From Arsenophonus sp052174535 (GTDB taxonomy: Bacteria; Pseudomonadota; Gammaproteobacteria; Enterobacterales; Enterobacteriaceae): a stretch of 64,000 bases of DNA. The position numbers and the translations under genes were made by a program. The number at the start of each line of letters is the position of its first letter. The stretch's first letter is position 1. The notes below the pieces were generated by a model. That model was not told the origin of the DNA and ran no database searches. It worked only from the letters and a program-made list of their open reading frames with translations. The stretch is from contig JBQMRQ010000068.1 in the NCBI GenBank assembly GCA_052174535.1, forward strand, positions 62,001 to 126,000, given 5' to 3'. Positions 22,982 to 34,779 of the stretch are shown here, piece after piece.

Positions 22982-24241
22982 TTAAGAACGCTTCATAAAA
23001 TCGAAAAATTCATCATTTGTCTTCGTTATTGCTAATTTATTAATTAAAAATTCCATTGCATCAATATCACCCATAGGATGAATAATTTTGCGTAATATCC
23101 ACATCTTTTGCAACTCATCCGGTAAAGATAATAATTCTTCCTTACGAGTACCGGAGCGATTATAATCAATTGCCGGAAAAACACGTTTTTCTGCTATTTT
23201 CCGAGACAAATGTAACTCCATATTTCCGGTGCCTTTAAATTCTTCGTAGATCACTTCATCCATTTTAGAACCGGTATCAACTAATGCTGTAGCAATTATC
23301 GTTAAGCTTCCACCTTCTTCTACATTACGTGCAGCACCAAAAAAACGTTTAGGACGGTGTAAAGCATTTGCATCCACTCCACCTGTTAATACTTTTCCAG
23401 AGGAAGGAACGACTGCGTTGTAAGCACGAGCAAGACGCGTAATTGAATCTAAAAGAATAATAACATCTTTTTTATGTTCAACTAAACGCTTAGCTTTTTC
23501 TATTACCATTTCAGCAACCTGAACATGACGAGATGCAGGTTCATCAAAGGTTGATGCAATGACCTCACCTTTTACTAGACGTTGCATTTCAGTCACTTCT
23601 TCCGGTCGCTCATCAATTAACAACACTCTCAAAACACAGTCTGGATAGTTATTGGCAATATTAGCTGCAATATTCTGTAATAACATTGTCTTACCTGCTT
23701 TTGGTGGAGCAACAATTAAACCACGCTGCCCACGCCCAATCGGTGCAGCCAAATCCAGAACACGAGCAGTTAAATCTTCTGTTGATCCATTGCCGCGCTC
23801 CATACGTAAACGATTATTAGCATGTAGCGGTGTCAGGTTTTCAAAAAGGATTTTGCTACGGGCGTTTTCAGGTTTATCAAAATTAACTTCATTAACTTTT
23901 AGTAGGGCAAAATAGCGTTCTCCCTCCTTCGGAGGTCGAATTTTTCCTGATATAGTATCTCCTGTTCGTAAATTAAAACGACGAATCTGACTAGGAGAAA
24001 CATAAATATCGTCAGGGCCTGCTAGATAAGAGCTATCTGCAGAACGAAGGAATCCAAATCCATCCTGCAAGATTTCTAGCACGCCATCACCAAAAATATC
24101 TTCTCCACTTTTCGCATGTTGCTTCAAAATCGAGAAAATAATATCCTGCTTTCTCATGCGAGCTAGGTTCTCTAGCCCCATACTTTCGCCAAGAGTAATC
24201 AATTCTGATACCGGCGTATTTTTTAATTCGGTAAGATTCAT
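22982..24241 (-). CDS. rho: Rho transcription termination factor
   Basis: Hexameric RNA-dependent ATPase that releases nascent RNA. It has 419 residues, the same as E. coli. The start MNLTELKNTPVSELI is the canonical N-terminus. An N-terminal helical domain (1-47) is followed by a cold-shock-like RNA-binding fold with GDGVLEILQDGFGFLRS (about 51-67). The Walker A is PPKAGKT (about 178-184), the Walker B VILLDSITRLARA, the Q-loop region VLTGGVDANALHRPKRF, and the R-loop and C-terminal LLSLPDELQKMWILRK. All motifs are intact. A good terminator follows. Its neighbour trxA is in the standard enteric order. Confidence 0.99.
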   Translation of the reverse strand: MNLTELKNTPVSELITLGESMGLENLARMRKQDIIFSILKQHAKSGEDIFGDGVLEILQDGFGFLRSADSSYLAGPDDIYVSPSQIRRFNLRTGDTISGKIRPPKEGERYFALLKVNEVNFDKPENARSKILFENLTPLHANNRLRMERGNGSTEDLTARVLDLAAPIGRGQRGLIVAPPKAGKTMLLQNIAANIANNYPDCVLRVLLIDERPEEVTEMQRLVKGEVIASTFDEPASRHVQVAEMVIEKAKRLVEHKKDVIILLDSITRLARAYNAVVPSSGKVLTGGVDANALHRPKRFFGAARNVEEGGSLTIIATALVDTGSKMDEVIYEEFKGTGNMELHLSRKIAEKRVFPAIDYNRSGTRKEELLSLPDELQKMWILRKIIHPMGDIDAMEFLINKLAITKTNDEFFDFMKRS

Positions 24242-24793
24242 AATGGTGGGTTCTTAAACTCGAGGTATATTTTTGAACTATGACTAATAAATAGTATAAC
24301 AATCTCTAATTGCTTATTTAAATAAAAATACAAAAATCTTAACGATTCTTGATGAAGATATCAGTATTATTAGATATAAATTCATATAGTTGCAGCAATT
24401 TGTTAATCCACTACATTAGATAATGCTCTTTATACAGCAAAGACAGAATAAGAGTATAAGCATCTTCTAAAAAATATGATGAAAAATCTCACTTTATACA
24501 CTTCTTAAGCCGCCCTATACAACAGGACCAAGAAAATAATAAATGGAACATATCTGTCTAAAAGAATTATTTCTATGAGAGTCAATGGAATTTAAACCAT
24601 TCTAGGATAGAAATTATCCAGAGATAAGAAATATGTCTATATAATAACATATTAAATATATACACATTTAAGATAAAAACGTGTATACCAGACTTGTTAA
24701 GTAGTGACACTAACATTATCTCATGCTTCGAAGCAGACGTCTAATAACAAATTAAAAATTTAGCCTAGATTAAAAACGTCTGTTGTTGATATT
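24242..24793. other. trxA-rho intergenic region
   Basis: About 550 bp between trxA and rho, the place of the rho leader (and rhoL) in E. coli. It is A+T-rich, with no ORF or leader hairpin that I can defend. Rho autoregulatory sites could exist but cannot be read by eye. Confidence 0.5.
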
Positions 24794-25129
24794 TTATAAA
24801 AACTTGATGTTTTTGTCTAAAAATTCTTTTAATTGAGTTTTAGATAAAAGACCAACTTGCTTATTAAGCATCTCACCGTCTTTAAAAAATACTAAAGTAG
24901 GAATGCTACGAACACCATATTTAGCTGTTGTTATAGGGTTATCGTCAACATTTAATTTTCCGATGATAAATTTATCTGCATATTCATCAGCAATTTCGTT
25001 TAAAATAGGAATAATCATTTTACAAGGGCCACACCATTCTGCCCAAAAATCAACTAATACTGGCTTTACTGCTCCTAGAATTTTTGTATTAAAATCTCCA
25101 TCAGATAGATGGATAATTTTATCGCTCAT
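24794..25129 (-). CDS. trxA: thioredoxin 1
   Basis: Small cytoplasmic dithiol reductase. It has 111 residues from the ATG at 25129 (MSDKIIHLSDGDF), which matches the family start; an ATG five codons further up is less likely. A GGGAG ribosome-binding site lies about 8 bases before 25129. The active site WCGPCK is present with Cys33 and Cys36, along with FWAEW before it, the cis-proline loop SIPTLVFF, and the C-terminal LKEFLDKN helix. It has everything needed for activity. It lies divergently next to the dead rhlB and upstream of rho, as in E. coli. Confidence 0.98.
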   Translation of the reverse strand: MSDKIIHLSDGDFNTKILGAVKPVLVDFWAEWCGPCKMIIPILNEIADEYADKFIIGKLNVDDNPITTAKYGVRSIPTLVFFKDGEMLNKQVGLLSKTQLKEFLDKNIKFL

Positions 25130-25254
25130 TGCGGATACTCCCAAAATATAAACATTTTATGTTATTTAAAACTAACATTAATTTAACTATGCTTGCTTTA
25201 TTTCAAGCAATCTTCTTTCATAAAACAACCTTAACTATTATTTTAATACATTAT

Positions 25255-26475
25255 AAATAAAACATATTTTATAGAAAATAAATTCATAGATTTTGCTTTA
25301 CACCATAACGTTATTGTGAATCAATTAATAAAAATAACTTTCATAACTATACACAGATACAAGCGCTAACATTGCCTTTTACTATTAAAGTTCATAATCT
25401 TGCTGAACAGTAACAAACAAGAACGGATAAGACATTAGCTTTTCTTACCTCAATATTTTATTAGTTACTAACACATATAATAAATTTAGTGTATCAAGTT
25501 AATCAACCTAGAGCACTAATTATAGCTCCTACATCCGGAATTACTGGTTTATATGTATGCCGATATAAAAAAATTAACCGTTTTAATAAGCTTAAAAATA
25601 AGTTTAACTTATGGTGGTGATGAAACAATGAACAACTTACATCTACTCCAGACAGGAGTGAATATCCCTATCGGTACGATAGGACGCTTAATTAATTATA
25701 CTAGACAAGGTTTCATTTATTTATATCTCATCTAAATGCTTGCACTTGATAAAAGGCTTATCGTATGTATCATATTAGTTTTAATAAATATATTTGTGGT
25801 TATTTTATTAAATATCTCCCTGCCACTGAACGATTAAATTTACTGTTTTCCGCGAGATTTTTTATCGTATTCAAAAACTGGCATTTGAACAAATGAATTA
25901 CCCCAATATATTAAAGTAAAACCTCAAAAACAGATTATTACATTAAAGAAAAAAATTTCTCTCCTAATGAAGAAGAAATGCGTCTGCTATAAAGGTTAAT
26001 CGAAAAAATTGCACGAAAGATGCACAATCTTTTTTAACACTAAAATATCGCTGTGAAGATATTTTGACTTATCTTTTTGCAGATGCGGTCATCCACATTG
26101 GCTTACTAATTGGCGATATGGCACAAAAAACGACGATGCATCCTCTTGAACAGTTCATTTAAGGACATTTAAATATCCTAGTTGCAATAGATGTTGCTAT
26201 TAGAGGTTTACATATCCTATCTGTTACTCAGCTATTTAATTATGATCTACTCAATGATTATCAAGATTATTTTCATCGTATTGGTAGCACTGTATGTGCT
26301 GGTGAGCATGGGATTCAATTAGTCTTACTTGTAAAGAATATTCTTTAAATATACTTCCTAATTGAAGAGTATGTTCAGTATAAGATCCCTGTCAACAAAT
26401 ATAACAGTGAGGCGTTACTACAAGATTTACATATACTAAAATCACGTTATCGTCCATATACTAATAGAACAACAT
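25255..26475 (+). pseudogene. rhlB: rhlB pseudogene (DEAD-box RNA helicase)
   Basis: Relic of the degradosome RNA helicase. Segments in order are FALHHNVIVNQLIK, GKT-like TDKTLAFLT, VNQPRALIIAPTSG, LTYGGDETMNNLHLLQTGVN then IPIGTIGRLINY, LAFEQMN, NEEEMRLL..LIEK, ILVAIDVAIRGLHI (for the DVAARGLHIP motif), NYDLLNDYQDYFHRIGST and IPVNKYNSEALLQDL. The motif I glycines are mutated, the DEAD box is lost, and at least six stops or shifts occur. The order relative to trxA is the enteric one. Confidence 0.92.
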
Positions 26476-26564
26476 TGTAATAATAGTAACTAAAACCAAT
26501 AAAATAATTCACGCAACAATCGTAAACATATTAGCTAATAAAAATTATTTTAAATTATTGATTT

Positions 26565-26745
26565 TTATGCAGAAATCGATTTTAGTTTTGGCAACTTTCA
26601 TATGCTAGCAGTATAAGAAATTTCTAGTTATATATAGACTTTATTCGCATTAAACGTAAAATCAGACTAGCTTCGCTGTTCTTGATATAAATAATTATTT
26701 ATTTCGGCTATGTTATCATAGATTAGTACTTTACTTGCAGAATAA
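26565..26745 (+). pseudogene. gppA: gppA pseudogene, N-terminal fragment
   Basis: Reads YAEIDFSFGNFHMLAV.EIS then TLFALNVK, matching the exopolyphosphatase/pppGpp phosphatase start [33 protein letters not shown]. It is interrupted by an R2 element; the remainder resumes at about 27,956. It follows rhlB, as in E. coli. Confidence 0.75.
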
Positions 26746-26747
26746 TT

Positions 26748-27955
26748 TTTAACTACGACTGTATTTCAATTATTGTAATTTTAAATAAAATTCTCCATAC
26801 TAGATAATTCTGTAAATAAAACGACCCTACATTGCTGGAATTTATTTAGTCATTCTTTTATCAGCTAGTATAATTTCCACATTTTGAATTTTGAATTTTC
26901 TTAAATAACTCTCCAATTACCAACATCATTAGGCGATTCTGATTAATTTTATGCTTGTTAAAAAAGGTTTCCTCTAGCATTTAGCTGCATTCAAAAAAAT
27001 ATCAATTTTTATCGATAATCAGCTCAAGAAAACAGATAATATACACGCTGCATTAAATTTTCTAAAGAATCTCTCATTGCTTACATAACTCTATCAATCT
27101 CAGGCGATTAAGATCAACGATTTTTCTTTTCTTTAATCTCATTATTTCCTATATTTCTAGCTTTTTTTATGTGAAAAATCCTTTCTCTTTAAAAGATTCA
27201 AGAAAAAATATTTTGTCTACTTCAATAATACTAACTTATGTACTTATGTTGCCTTGCTTCCGCTGAAGCAAGGATAAGCAACAAGTACCCAATCTAAATA
27301 CTGTTTTAAATTAATACCTGTTTATTTCGCTGACTCCTCGTAAAATTAAACTATTTAACATATATTGCAGATAACTAAATTATTTATCCTTGTGATCTAG
27401 TTTCACAAAAGGATTCTAATCAATTTGTTAAATGTTTTCCTACAATCGGAGATTTGCAACGATATCGCTGTAACCTCTAATAAATATCCACAGTAAATAT
27501 TATGTTCACTGTAATAATATAGGTAGGATAAACTGGAATAAGTCATTCAATACATGAATTTGATATTATTCAAGAGAGATAGTTGCCGAACTAACTAATG
27601 AAATGCAGTTTTATATTGGTAGGGATAGAGAAAAGAATCTCTTTATCTACATGACTGTTTTTGCTTTCATATAAACCTATAAAACGAAAATCTTTTTTTA
27701 ATAGTATAAAAGATTTCTAGCGATATCTTTTGCCAAGATAGCCTTATCTTAACAAGCTATGAATCGTAGCTTGATAATAACTGCATCTCTTTCTCGAGTA
27801 TTTATAAGATATTATCCAACTAAAAAAGTGCAAATTATTATAGGAATACTTCGTTTTATTGAGAATACCGATCTCTTTATTAAGTAATGAGAAATATTCG
27901 AGCCATCTCATCAGAATTCTTATTGAAGAAGACATTTAAGTTATTTATCAGGATT
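26748..27955 (+). mobile_element. R2 repeat, longest copy, inside gppA
   Basis: About 1.2 kb repeat whose first part (26,750-27,400) is recognisably related to 42,186-42,900 and, inverted, to 35,150-35,520. The second part (27,400-27,740) has relatives at 6.6, 34.9 (inverted) and 39.6 kb. Reading CDLVSQKDSNQFVK..PTIG then DLQRYRCNSNKY near 27,400-27,490 resembles the IS1 InsA zinc-ribbon (CPSC..TD.VVRNG..HQRYLCSHC). No open transposase. It splits gppA, and some gppA sequence was lost at the site. Confidence 0.6.
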
Positions 27956-28821
27956 GACATCTACTACTGACAATTCAGATAAACAACTAGTAATGAATAT
28001 TGGCGGTGGTGGACCCAACTTACACCTCAGTACACTAAAATCATTACACGTATCTATTTAAACATAGTTAACATATTAACCTTAACATGAGCATGCGTTA
28101 TCTTGCTTAAGTTTTATTTTAAATAATCATAATATAAACTGAAGAAATTTCATAAAAACTAAAACTGCTACACCATCATAAAATTTATTAAATTTATTGT
28201 AAGTTAGCTTATTTAGCAATATAAGCAAAATTTATGCCGACAATTTAAAAATAATGCTAGTGACTGCTATCATGCATAAATGAATCTAACACTAGATAAA
28301 TTATAATTTTAAAAAAGTATCATCATCTCTAGAAAATTAGAAAATGGTAAATTAAAAGATTAATACTTCAAATACGTTAGTTTTCTCCTAAAGATATTAA
28401 CTATCCTTATTACCATATTTACAAAATTAAAAATAGATTATCTAATATTATATGTGAAGCATTACGTGAAGGATTAATTATAATATACTTAATCTACCTG
28501 CAAAACAGAATATCTACGAAATTATATTTGCTATTTTAGCATTATTCAAGTTCATATTAAACAAGCTAATTGAGTAATGAGCTAACAGCGTTTTTTATTA
28601 ACAATTAAAGAAAATCTTTTATGCTGATAATCAATCAACAAATTAATGAGTATTAATAAATGATGCTGGTGTTCTGCATAAATTAGTTTAAGTATTAACG
28701 CTCTGCATACTACGAACCATACCTATTATTTCATCAGTCATCTTGTGATATACCAAGTTATATGCTTATACAAAAAAGCTTTTTATAGGAGTTTTTCTAA
28801 AATCAAACTAGCCAGATTTAG
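27956..28821 (+). pseudogene. gppA: gppA pseudogene, central and C-terminal part
   Basis: Begins LTSTTDNSDKQLVMNIGGGG, matching [20 protein letters not shown], the phosphate-binding loop of the Ppx/GppA family. Then come a LNMSMRYLA piece (SMGCVTWLE), and near 28,670-28,790 a reading like ISLSINALHTTNHTYYFI then SHLVIYQVICLYKK. That follows [32 protein letters not shown]. It ends where IS copy 3 starts. Stops throughout. Confidence 0.78.
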
Positions 28822-30236
28822 GAGTTATCTTATTTCTAGTGTATGGAGTATTGGAGATAATGACATATTCTCTAACAATTTATTTCGTTAATAATTTCAA
28901 TAAAATTGAATGATATTCAATGAGAAATCTATGCTAGAAATATCATAAAAAATCAGATTACTCTTATCCTTTGCATAAAACTTATCCGTAATAGTAGCAA
29001 AGGAAGCTATAATCATGACCGCCAAAGATAAGCATAAAAACCATGTCTATGAAAAATATATAAACGTTGTCTTTTATCGATGTAAATTAAAAATGGCATC
29101 ATTTGTAACTCTTATTTGCTACAGGAAATAATACAGACTTAGTATTGGCGATATGAGATTAAAGCACCTAATATCAGAGGGAATTGCAGTGGCAACAGAA
29201 TATGATTCAACAGTTCGTTGCTGCCTTATCTGAAGTCTGCAAAAGCGGTGAAGAGTTGCTCTTATGGCTGGTAAAGGGGATTCTTTATCATAATTTTAAA
29301 GCTTCTGAAGAGGGCGATTTTCGATGAAAATCACGTGAGCATTCCCCACAATCTCTTACTAATCGCTATAAACAGACTGAAATAGGAATGACTTAAAGAG
29401 CATAGGCATTGGTGATGCCACGTGACTTAATCGATATCGCTACGTTTATTTTTTGTCTAAAGGCATATGTCATTTTCTATTAGGTAAGTTAATCATCGCT
29501 TTTTCCTGCTAGTTAAATTGGCGGAACTGGTAGTCCGTGAGAGAAGTACCCAACTTACGTTAAAGATAGTTATTAAAAGTTAAAACGAGTTTGACTTAAC
29601 TTCTGAATGGACTATAATCACAGGACTTAACCACGTCTCTCATTCTTGTTATGGTAGATGGTATCATTAATTTTAGAATGTAATAATGGTAGGAATATTA
29701 GAAAATATTCAGCATTAATGCCATTAAGGTAAACAAAACAGTATTAATGCTAGATTATTCTCCTTAAAGTCATGGAATACGAAAGTTAAGTCTGAGGTAC
29801 CGTTGGATCTAGATAACAGAGAGCTATGATATTTTTAATAAAGCTTTAGGTGTCTTATTGAAAAGATTTTCAGGATAAGTATCTCTACAGCTATGAGAAT
29901 GTTGGAGAATAATCAAAAAAATGCTAGCATTCTATGCTTCTAGTCAGCGCGGTGGTGTCAATTAAGAACGATGATCTGATTAAATCAGCTTTTATAACAG
30001 TGAGGCTACGAAACTGACAGATGAAGCACTGTGGTTAGAGAAAACAATTCTTTTAATGGTATTCCGAGCTTCTTTCCATTTGCTCAAAAAAGCTGGAACC
30101 GACTAATAAGATTTGTCCTATTTAACAATGTTGGTAAAAATATTTAATTTAAGTATGACGAATAGGTGTTTTACGAAGCATCAGAGTAGAAAGTAACTGT
30201 AATCTTACTATCATATACTAGATTTGATAATAATTC
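28822..30236 (+). mobile_element. IS256-type element, copy 3, degenerate
   Basis: The left end is GAGTTATCTTATTTCTAGTG; the right end is ACTAGATTTGATAATAATTC. Internal family blocks are present: GCAAAAGCGGTGAAGAGTTGC (residues KSGEELLLWL), RRHWW-type core relics, the CAGCTTTTATAACAGTGAGG block, and the terminal KYDE..FYEASE piece. About 1.41 kb, apparently full length, frame broken many times. It truncates gppA. Confidence 0.75.
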
Positions 30237-31338
30237 ACCGATCAATTGAATTAGAGAAACTGATTCAACAAAATATAAGCTCTCTTCTAATATGCTATGC
30301 TATTCTTCTTTTATTACCTTTTAAGACTGACGATTATTTTTACTCTCTCACGTCATGAGAATGCTAATCTGTTATTACAGCTTAAAGTAAATAAAAAACC
30401 TTAATCCTAAGATTATCGAATTAATAGTTATTGAAATATTTACTCTTTTATGAATATTTGCAGCAAAAAATATACTTCTAAAGTAATATCAATTTACTTT
30501 TATAGTAAAAACTAACTGAATTTTGATAAACTAAATCTTCTTAGTTAATAAAATTTATTTTTATTTAACCATCCAGTTTCACTCTGATATCAGTAATAAA
30601 AGATTGTTCCTTTTCTATTCTCTGTTATGTTATTACTATCTTTTTATTTTTATTTCCAGAGGGAACTATCTTCTTGTAATTCATGTAAAACAATTAACTT
30701 TTTGTCCGAATAAGTTCATCATATTGCGCCTCACCTGACAATGAGTAAAAATAACATTCTTCTAGAACGAGTTATCTCCATATTAAACAGAAGTCGCTCT
30801 AGTTTGATGTTACCCAATCAAAATAGTATTGATGAGGGAGGGGAGGCATAACAGCCATTCTTTTATATTAATTAAAAAATAAGAAAAATCTTACATGCCT
30901 TTAAGACATGCTGTGTTATTAAATAATAGATGATATAAATTTTCTGTCGTTTCTTTACACTCCTTTATATTACGTAATATAAAGGATTAGACAACCTATA
31001 ATAAAATTATCACATCATTAATGTAATTAGCATTAACTTATTTCTCATTTATCCAACTAAATAATTGATTAATATTTTCATCTATAGTTCAACTCATTTA
31101 CTACTATTTGATATCTGGCATAACTCAGCTTTCATGATTATTATCCTGTAATTAAACTTCTAACCCGTCATAGCACACAGCCTAAATAAGAAGCCGTCAA
31201 CATATTTAATTATTTATTGTTGATTGTAATTTAATTACTTAGCATGTTAACTAAGTATTTTTATTATTTATCATAAGTTATATTATATCAGAAAAAATCA
31301 GTAAAAATGTCATAAAACTCCCTCTATTAAGTGATTGA
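30237..31338. other. about 1.1 kb with no recognisable gene
   Basis: A+T-rich sequence between two oppositely oriented IS copies. I find no family-level match on either strand, no tRNA and no open frame of note. It may be a fully eroded gene. Confidence 0.5.
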
Positions 31339-32761
31339 GAGTTATTAGAGAATCTAGTGCAAAACTATCAGTATATGTCTATTCTAATGTTTGGTAAATC
31401 TATTCTCCATCCTTAAATTAAATGTTATTTACCACTGATGATTAAGGCTAAAATTCCCTTAGAGACGGTTCTAGCTATTATAATAGATATGAGTAGCTTA
31501 AATACCATTGAAATTATTGTTTTTCGAACTTACAGTGTTCGATAATTCTTCGTGCGTTAGCTTTATAGTCTTACTATCATTAAAAACCGATTCAATCGGA
31601 TTCATCATTCTTACTAACGCCAAACAAAGTGTGCTACCGGGAAGACATAGAATACCAGTTATTCTTGATTTTTCTCCAGATTCTGTATCTCTTTAAGATG
31701 CGTTAAAACCTTGTCAATAAAATATCAAGGGCTTTATTTATGATATCGCTATTTTCTGGTAGACATACTTTCCTGTACCTTATCCTTAACTTTCGGTGCT
31801 GCATGCCTTTGTGGAGTGAATGGTAGTGTATTTGCTATTTTGTATAGCTAATGTCGTTGATGCTACATCTTCAGGAATATCTTTGCCATTGAATCATAAA
31901 AACCAATGGTAGAGTCTTTCCTAGTAATCCTTAATAGGTTACTGCTTAAGTAACGCATTCATAGACCATTAAAAAAGTTAAAATCAGTTTACTTCTGACT
32001 ATTGATAAGCATCTTCAATCACAATTAACTCTTTAAATCCATACCGCAGTGCCGCCAATACTAATTAATAAGCAATAGGCGATCAGCTTGTCTAATAAAA
32101 CGGTATATATCATCAGGCAGAAATAAATATAGCGATATCGCTAAATCATACAACTACTATTGCCTGTTCTCTTCAAGTTATTGTTATTTCAGTCTTCTGA
32201 TAAGACTCTCAGAGGAGACTATGTGCTTTTTACCGAGAATCCCTCTAGAGCTTCGTGAAAATCAGCGGTGGGAGATATCTTGTAGATATAGGAATACCAA
32301 CAATTCTCCGATATAGGAATGCCAACAATTCTCCAACGTTATTAATACCATTCGGATAAGGAAGTAACAACGATCTCTTAAAGGAGATTCCTGTTTCCAT
32401 TGGTGATCGAGATTTCCCTTAACCTTAACCAATTTAATTTCAATATCGTCAATATCAGTGTGTATAAATTCACTTAGGTAAATAACTGTTATGGATAATG
32501 ACATAACCCGTCGCAATGGGATATTTATCATATATCCAGCATGGTGTTGAACTTCGGTTCAACAGTGATATTATCAAGCTATCGGGAGTATTATTAATAA
32601 ATTCATGCAAGAAATCAGAGCTAATATCTAGTTTTTATTGATATCTCTATGCTAAAATTTAATAGCATATTATCTCTCTGTTGATGTAATTTTTTATAAA
32701 ATCAATTAGCTGGACACGCCAGCTCATCTCAGAAATTCATACGCTAGAATGAGGATAATTC
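31339..32761 (-). mobile_element. IS256-type element, copy 4, degenerate
   Basis: Inverted relative to copy 3. The plus-strand start GAGTTATTAGAGAATCTAGTG is the element's right end, and GAGGATAATTC at 32,751-32,761 is its left end. The plus strand near 31,400 shows the complement of the conserved TTTAAGGATGGAGAA block. About 1.42 kb. Fragmentary frames only. Confidence 0.75.
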
Positions 32762-33036
32762 AAGTAAAAATAAAGTTAAAATTTATAGTTAATCTACTAA
32801 ATTATCTGATATATTACCTAATAGTAATCAGATTAAAATTTATTCTTTTTACTTCCTGATCTAAAAGAGATATGACTGTTAATCGGTCAGAAAAACTAAA
32901 TAAAAATCTTAATAACTTATTTATAATAAAATAATTTGATGCCAATTTAAATGGCGCCTAATTAGCAGTGTATTGATATTTATTTAAAATAATATCAACA
33001 GTGTACTACAAAGATGCTACATGAATATTGATATTT

Positions 33037-33372
33037 TTAGGCTGCTGAACTATCGTTATTTTTAATAACGACTAAAATGCCATTAGAATCAAAAATGAGT
33101 GTTAGCGTTTGTTGTTTTACCTTTTTATATTTGAGTTCTTGACGGAAAATATAATACCAAACTTGCTGTCCAAATAGTTCCTTTAGCATTGGTGTTCCTA
33201 ATGTATAGGCTACTTGCTGTTGCGTCATTCCTTTTTTAATTTTTCCAACATCACAGGCAGAAAGATAGTTTCCCTGATTAATATCAGGACGGTAAATAAA
33301 CCGTTCTGTCATAGAACAACCTGCTATTAAAACAATAATAGACATAGCAACAATTAATAATTTACAACGCAT
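33037..33372 (-). CDS. bamE: BamE (SmpA) outer-membrane assembly lipoprotein
   Basis: Small lipoprotein of the BAM complex that inserts beta-barrel proteins. It has 111 residues. Signal peptide MRCKLLIVAMSIIVLIAGC has a lipobox LIAGC with the acylated Cys19. Then VYRPDINQGNYL-type residues (here FIYRPDINQGNYL), VGKIKKGMTQQQVAYTLGTP (the family core) and VWYYIFRQE. The SmpA/OmlA fold is complete; E. coli BamE is 113 residues. It lies next to recN, in the E. coli order grpE-nadK-recN-bamE. No neighbouring ratB is seen. Confidence 0.97.
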   Translation of the reverse strand: MRCKLLIVAMSIIVLIAGCSMTERFIYRPDINQGNYLSACDVGKIKKGMTQQQVAYTLGTPMLKELFGQQVWYYIFRQELKYKKVKQQTLTLIFDSNGILVVIKNNDSSAA

Positions 33373-33485
33373 GGTTATATATTCCTTTAAGAGTTAAACT
33401 ATCGATGATTAATCGAGATTGATAAAATTGAAAACTTTTGCTCATTTTTCTATAACTATAATTTACAATAAAGTTAAATATGTTT

Positions 33486-34775
33486 TTAAGCAGTAAGTAG
33501 ATCTTTTGCTACTAAACTCTTAGCCAAATATTTTTATTACTTCACTAGCACCACTAAGTAAGTAACCAGGCAATTCCTTATAAACTAGTTTTTATCTAAA
33601 AATTACATTTGTATTTCTGTTTTATAATTATTAGTTTATTTGCTCACACTAAGATGAAAATATCTGGATCTTATAACTTAAGGCAAATAGATAATACACA
33701 TATAACTTGAGTTGAATTGCCTAATTTACATAACAGTTTTTCAAGCTCCACGCAGTCTAGGAGCACAATACCAACATCCAGTTCATCAAAATATAATAGC
33801 AGGGATATCAATTTTTTTGCTGTAATCACTTATATGGGCAGTTCAATACATGAAATCTTCTCATCCTGAAGCAACTTTTATTAATGATTGATATTAATGC
33901 CTAGGATTAGTTATAGTATTAAACTGTACTCAGTTTATACTATTAATTTATAAATATTCAGGATTTAAAATTATATCAACCATAAATAACCATGAAGCAT
34001 TAAAGGTTAATACAGACTGTTGTTGATTTAATTTTTCTTTTTTGGCAATAGTTATTAATTTAATTAAAGCGATAATTCGGTGGAGGTAGAAGGGGGAATC
34101 TTCGGAATACGCAATGTTTACGTTCTAAATTAACATATTTATGATGCGTTATTCTAATTTAAATAATTGGCTAAGATAATTTAAGGTCCATTCGATAACC
34201 ATCGTGACGAAATTCATTACTAACTTCATTAATTTAGCTTAATGCTTTTTTAAGAAATTTAACTAAATAACTGAATTAACTACTAGTAGTTAGATTATTA
34301 ATTTTTAATTTTAGATAATTTTAGCATATTGCTAATATTTCTTTCTTATTCTCATTAAGAATTTATAATAGATTTTAATTTAAGATAAGAAATTATTCAC
34401 AATTAACTAACCTTTATACTCTTGCTATAATTTTAATATTCATTATTTTGTTATATGGTAGTATCAATTCATTTAATTCTTTAGAAGGTATTTAATTAAT
34501 TGTTGCAAAATAGAAGTTCAATTATTTATTATTAACATTTTATTAATTCTTGAAAACTTTGATGTCAATTTTTCAAGTTAATTTTATTTCAACTAAGACA
34601 GCGTTTTTGTTTGCATAAGTACCCAATAGGTATTGGATCCTGATTATCTAATAATAATTTCTGAGCGTGCTGGATATCTAGTTCAAAGTAAATGTCTCCA
34701 ATTCACGTAATTGTAATAAAAGAAACCGATGTATAATTAATAAAACATATGAACCTCATCAGTAGTGATTGTTCT
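33486..34775 (-). pseudogene. recN: recN pseudogene (DNA repair ATPase)
   Basis: SMC-like repair protein relic on the minus strand. LRELETFTLN then DIQHAQKLLLDNQ and YANKNAVLVE (for [30 protein letters not shown]) lie near 34,600-34,700. ERKHCVFRRFPLLPPPNY (for RKHHVSPEALPQYY) is near 34,100. LGNSTQVICVLSICLKL (for LGESTQVMCVTHLPQVAG) is near 33,700. LAKSLVAKDLLTA ends it at 33,486. The N-terminal ATPase part has been replaced by an R2 element at 34,780-35,520. Dead by truncation and frameshifts. Confidence 0.87.
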
Positions 34776-34779
34776 ACGT

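Noticed and set aside
25553..25735. 60-residue frame MYADIKKLTVL...
   Set aside because: It is a surviving piece of the rhlB pseudogene (LTYGGDETMNN..TIGRLINY), not a separate gene.
30237..31338. Possible smpB/ssrA region expected near bamE by synteny
   Set aside because: No tmRNA tag-coding sequence or tRNA-like domain could be found, and no SmpB motif.
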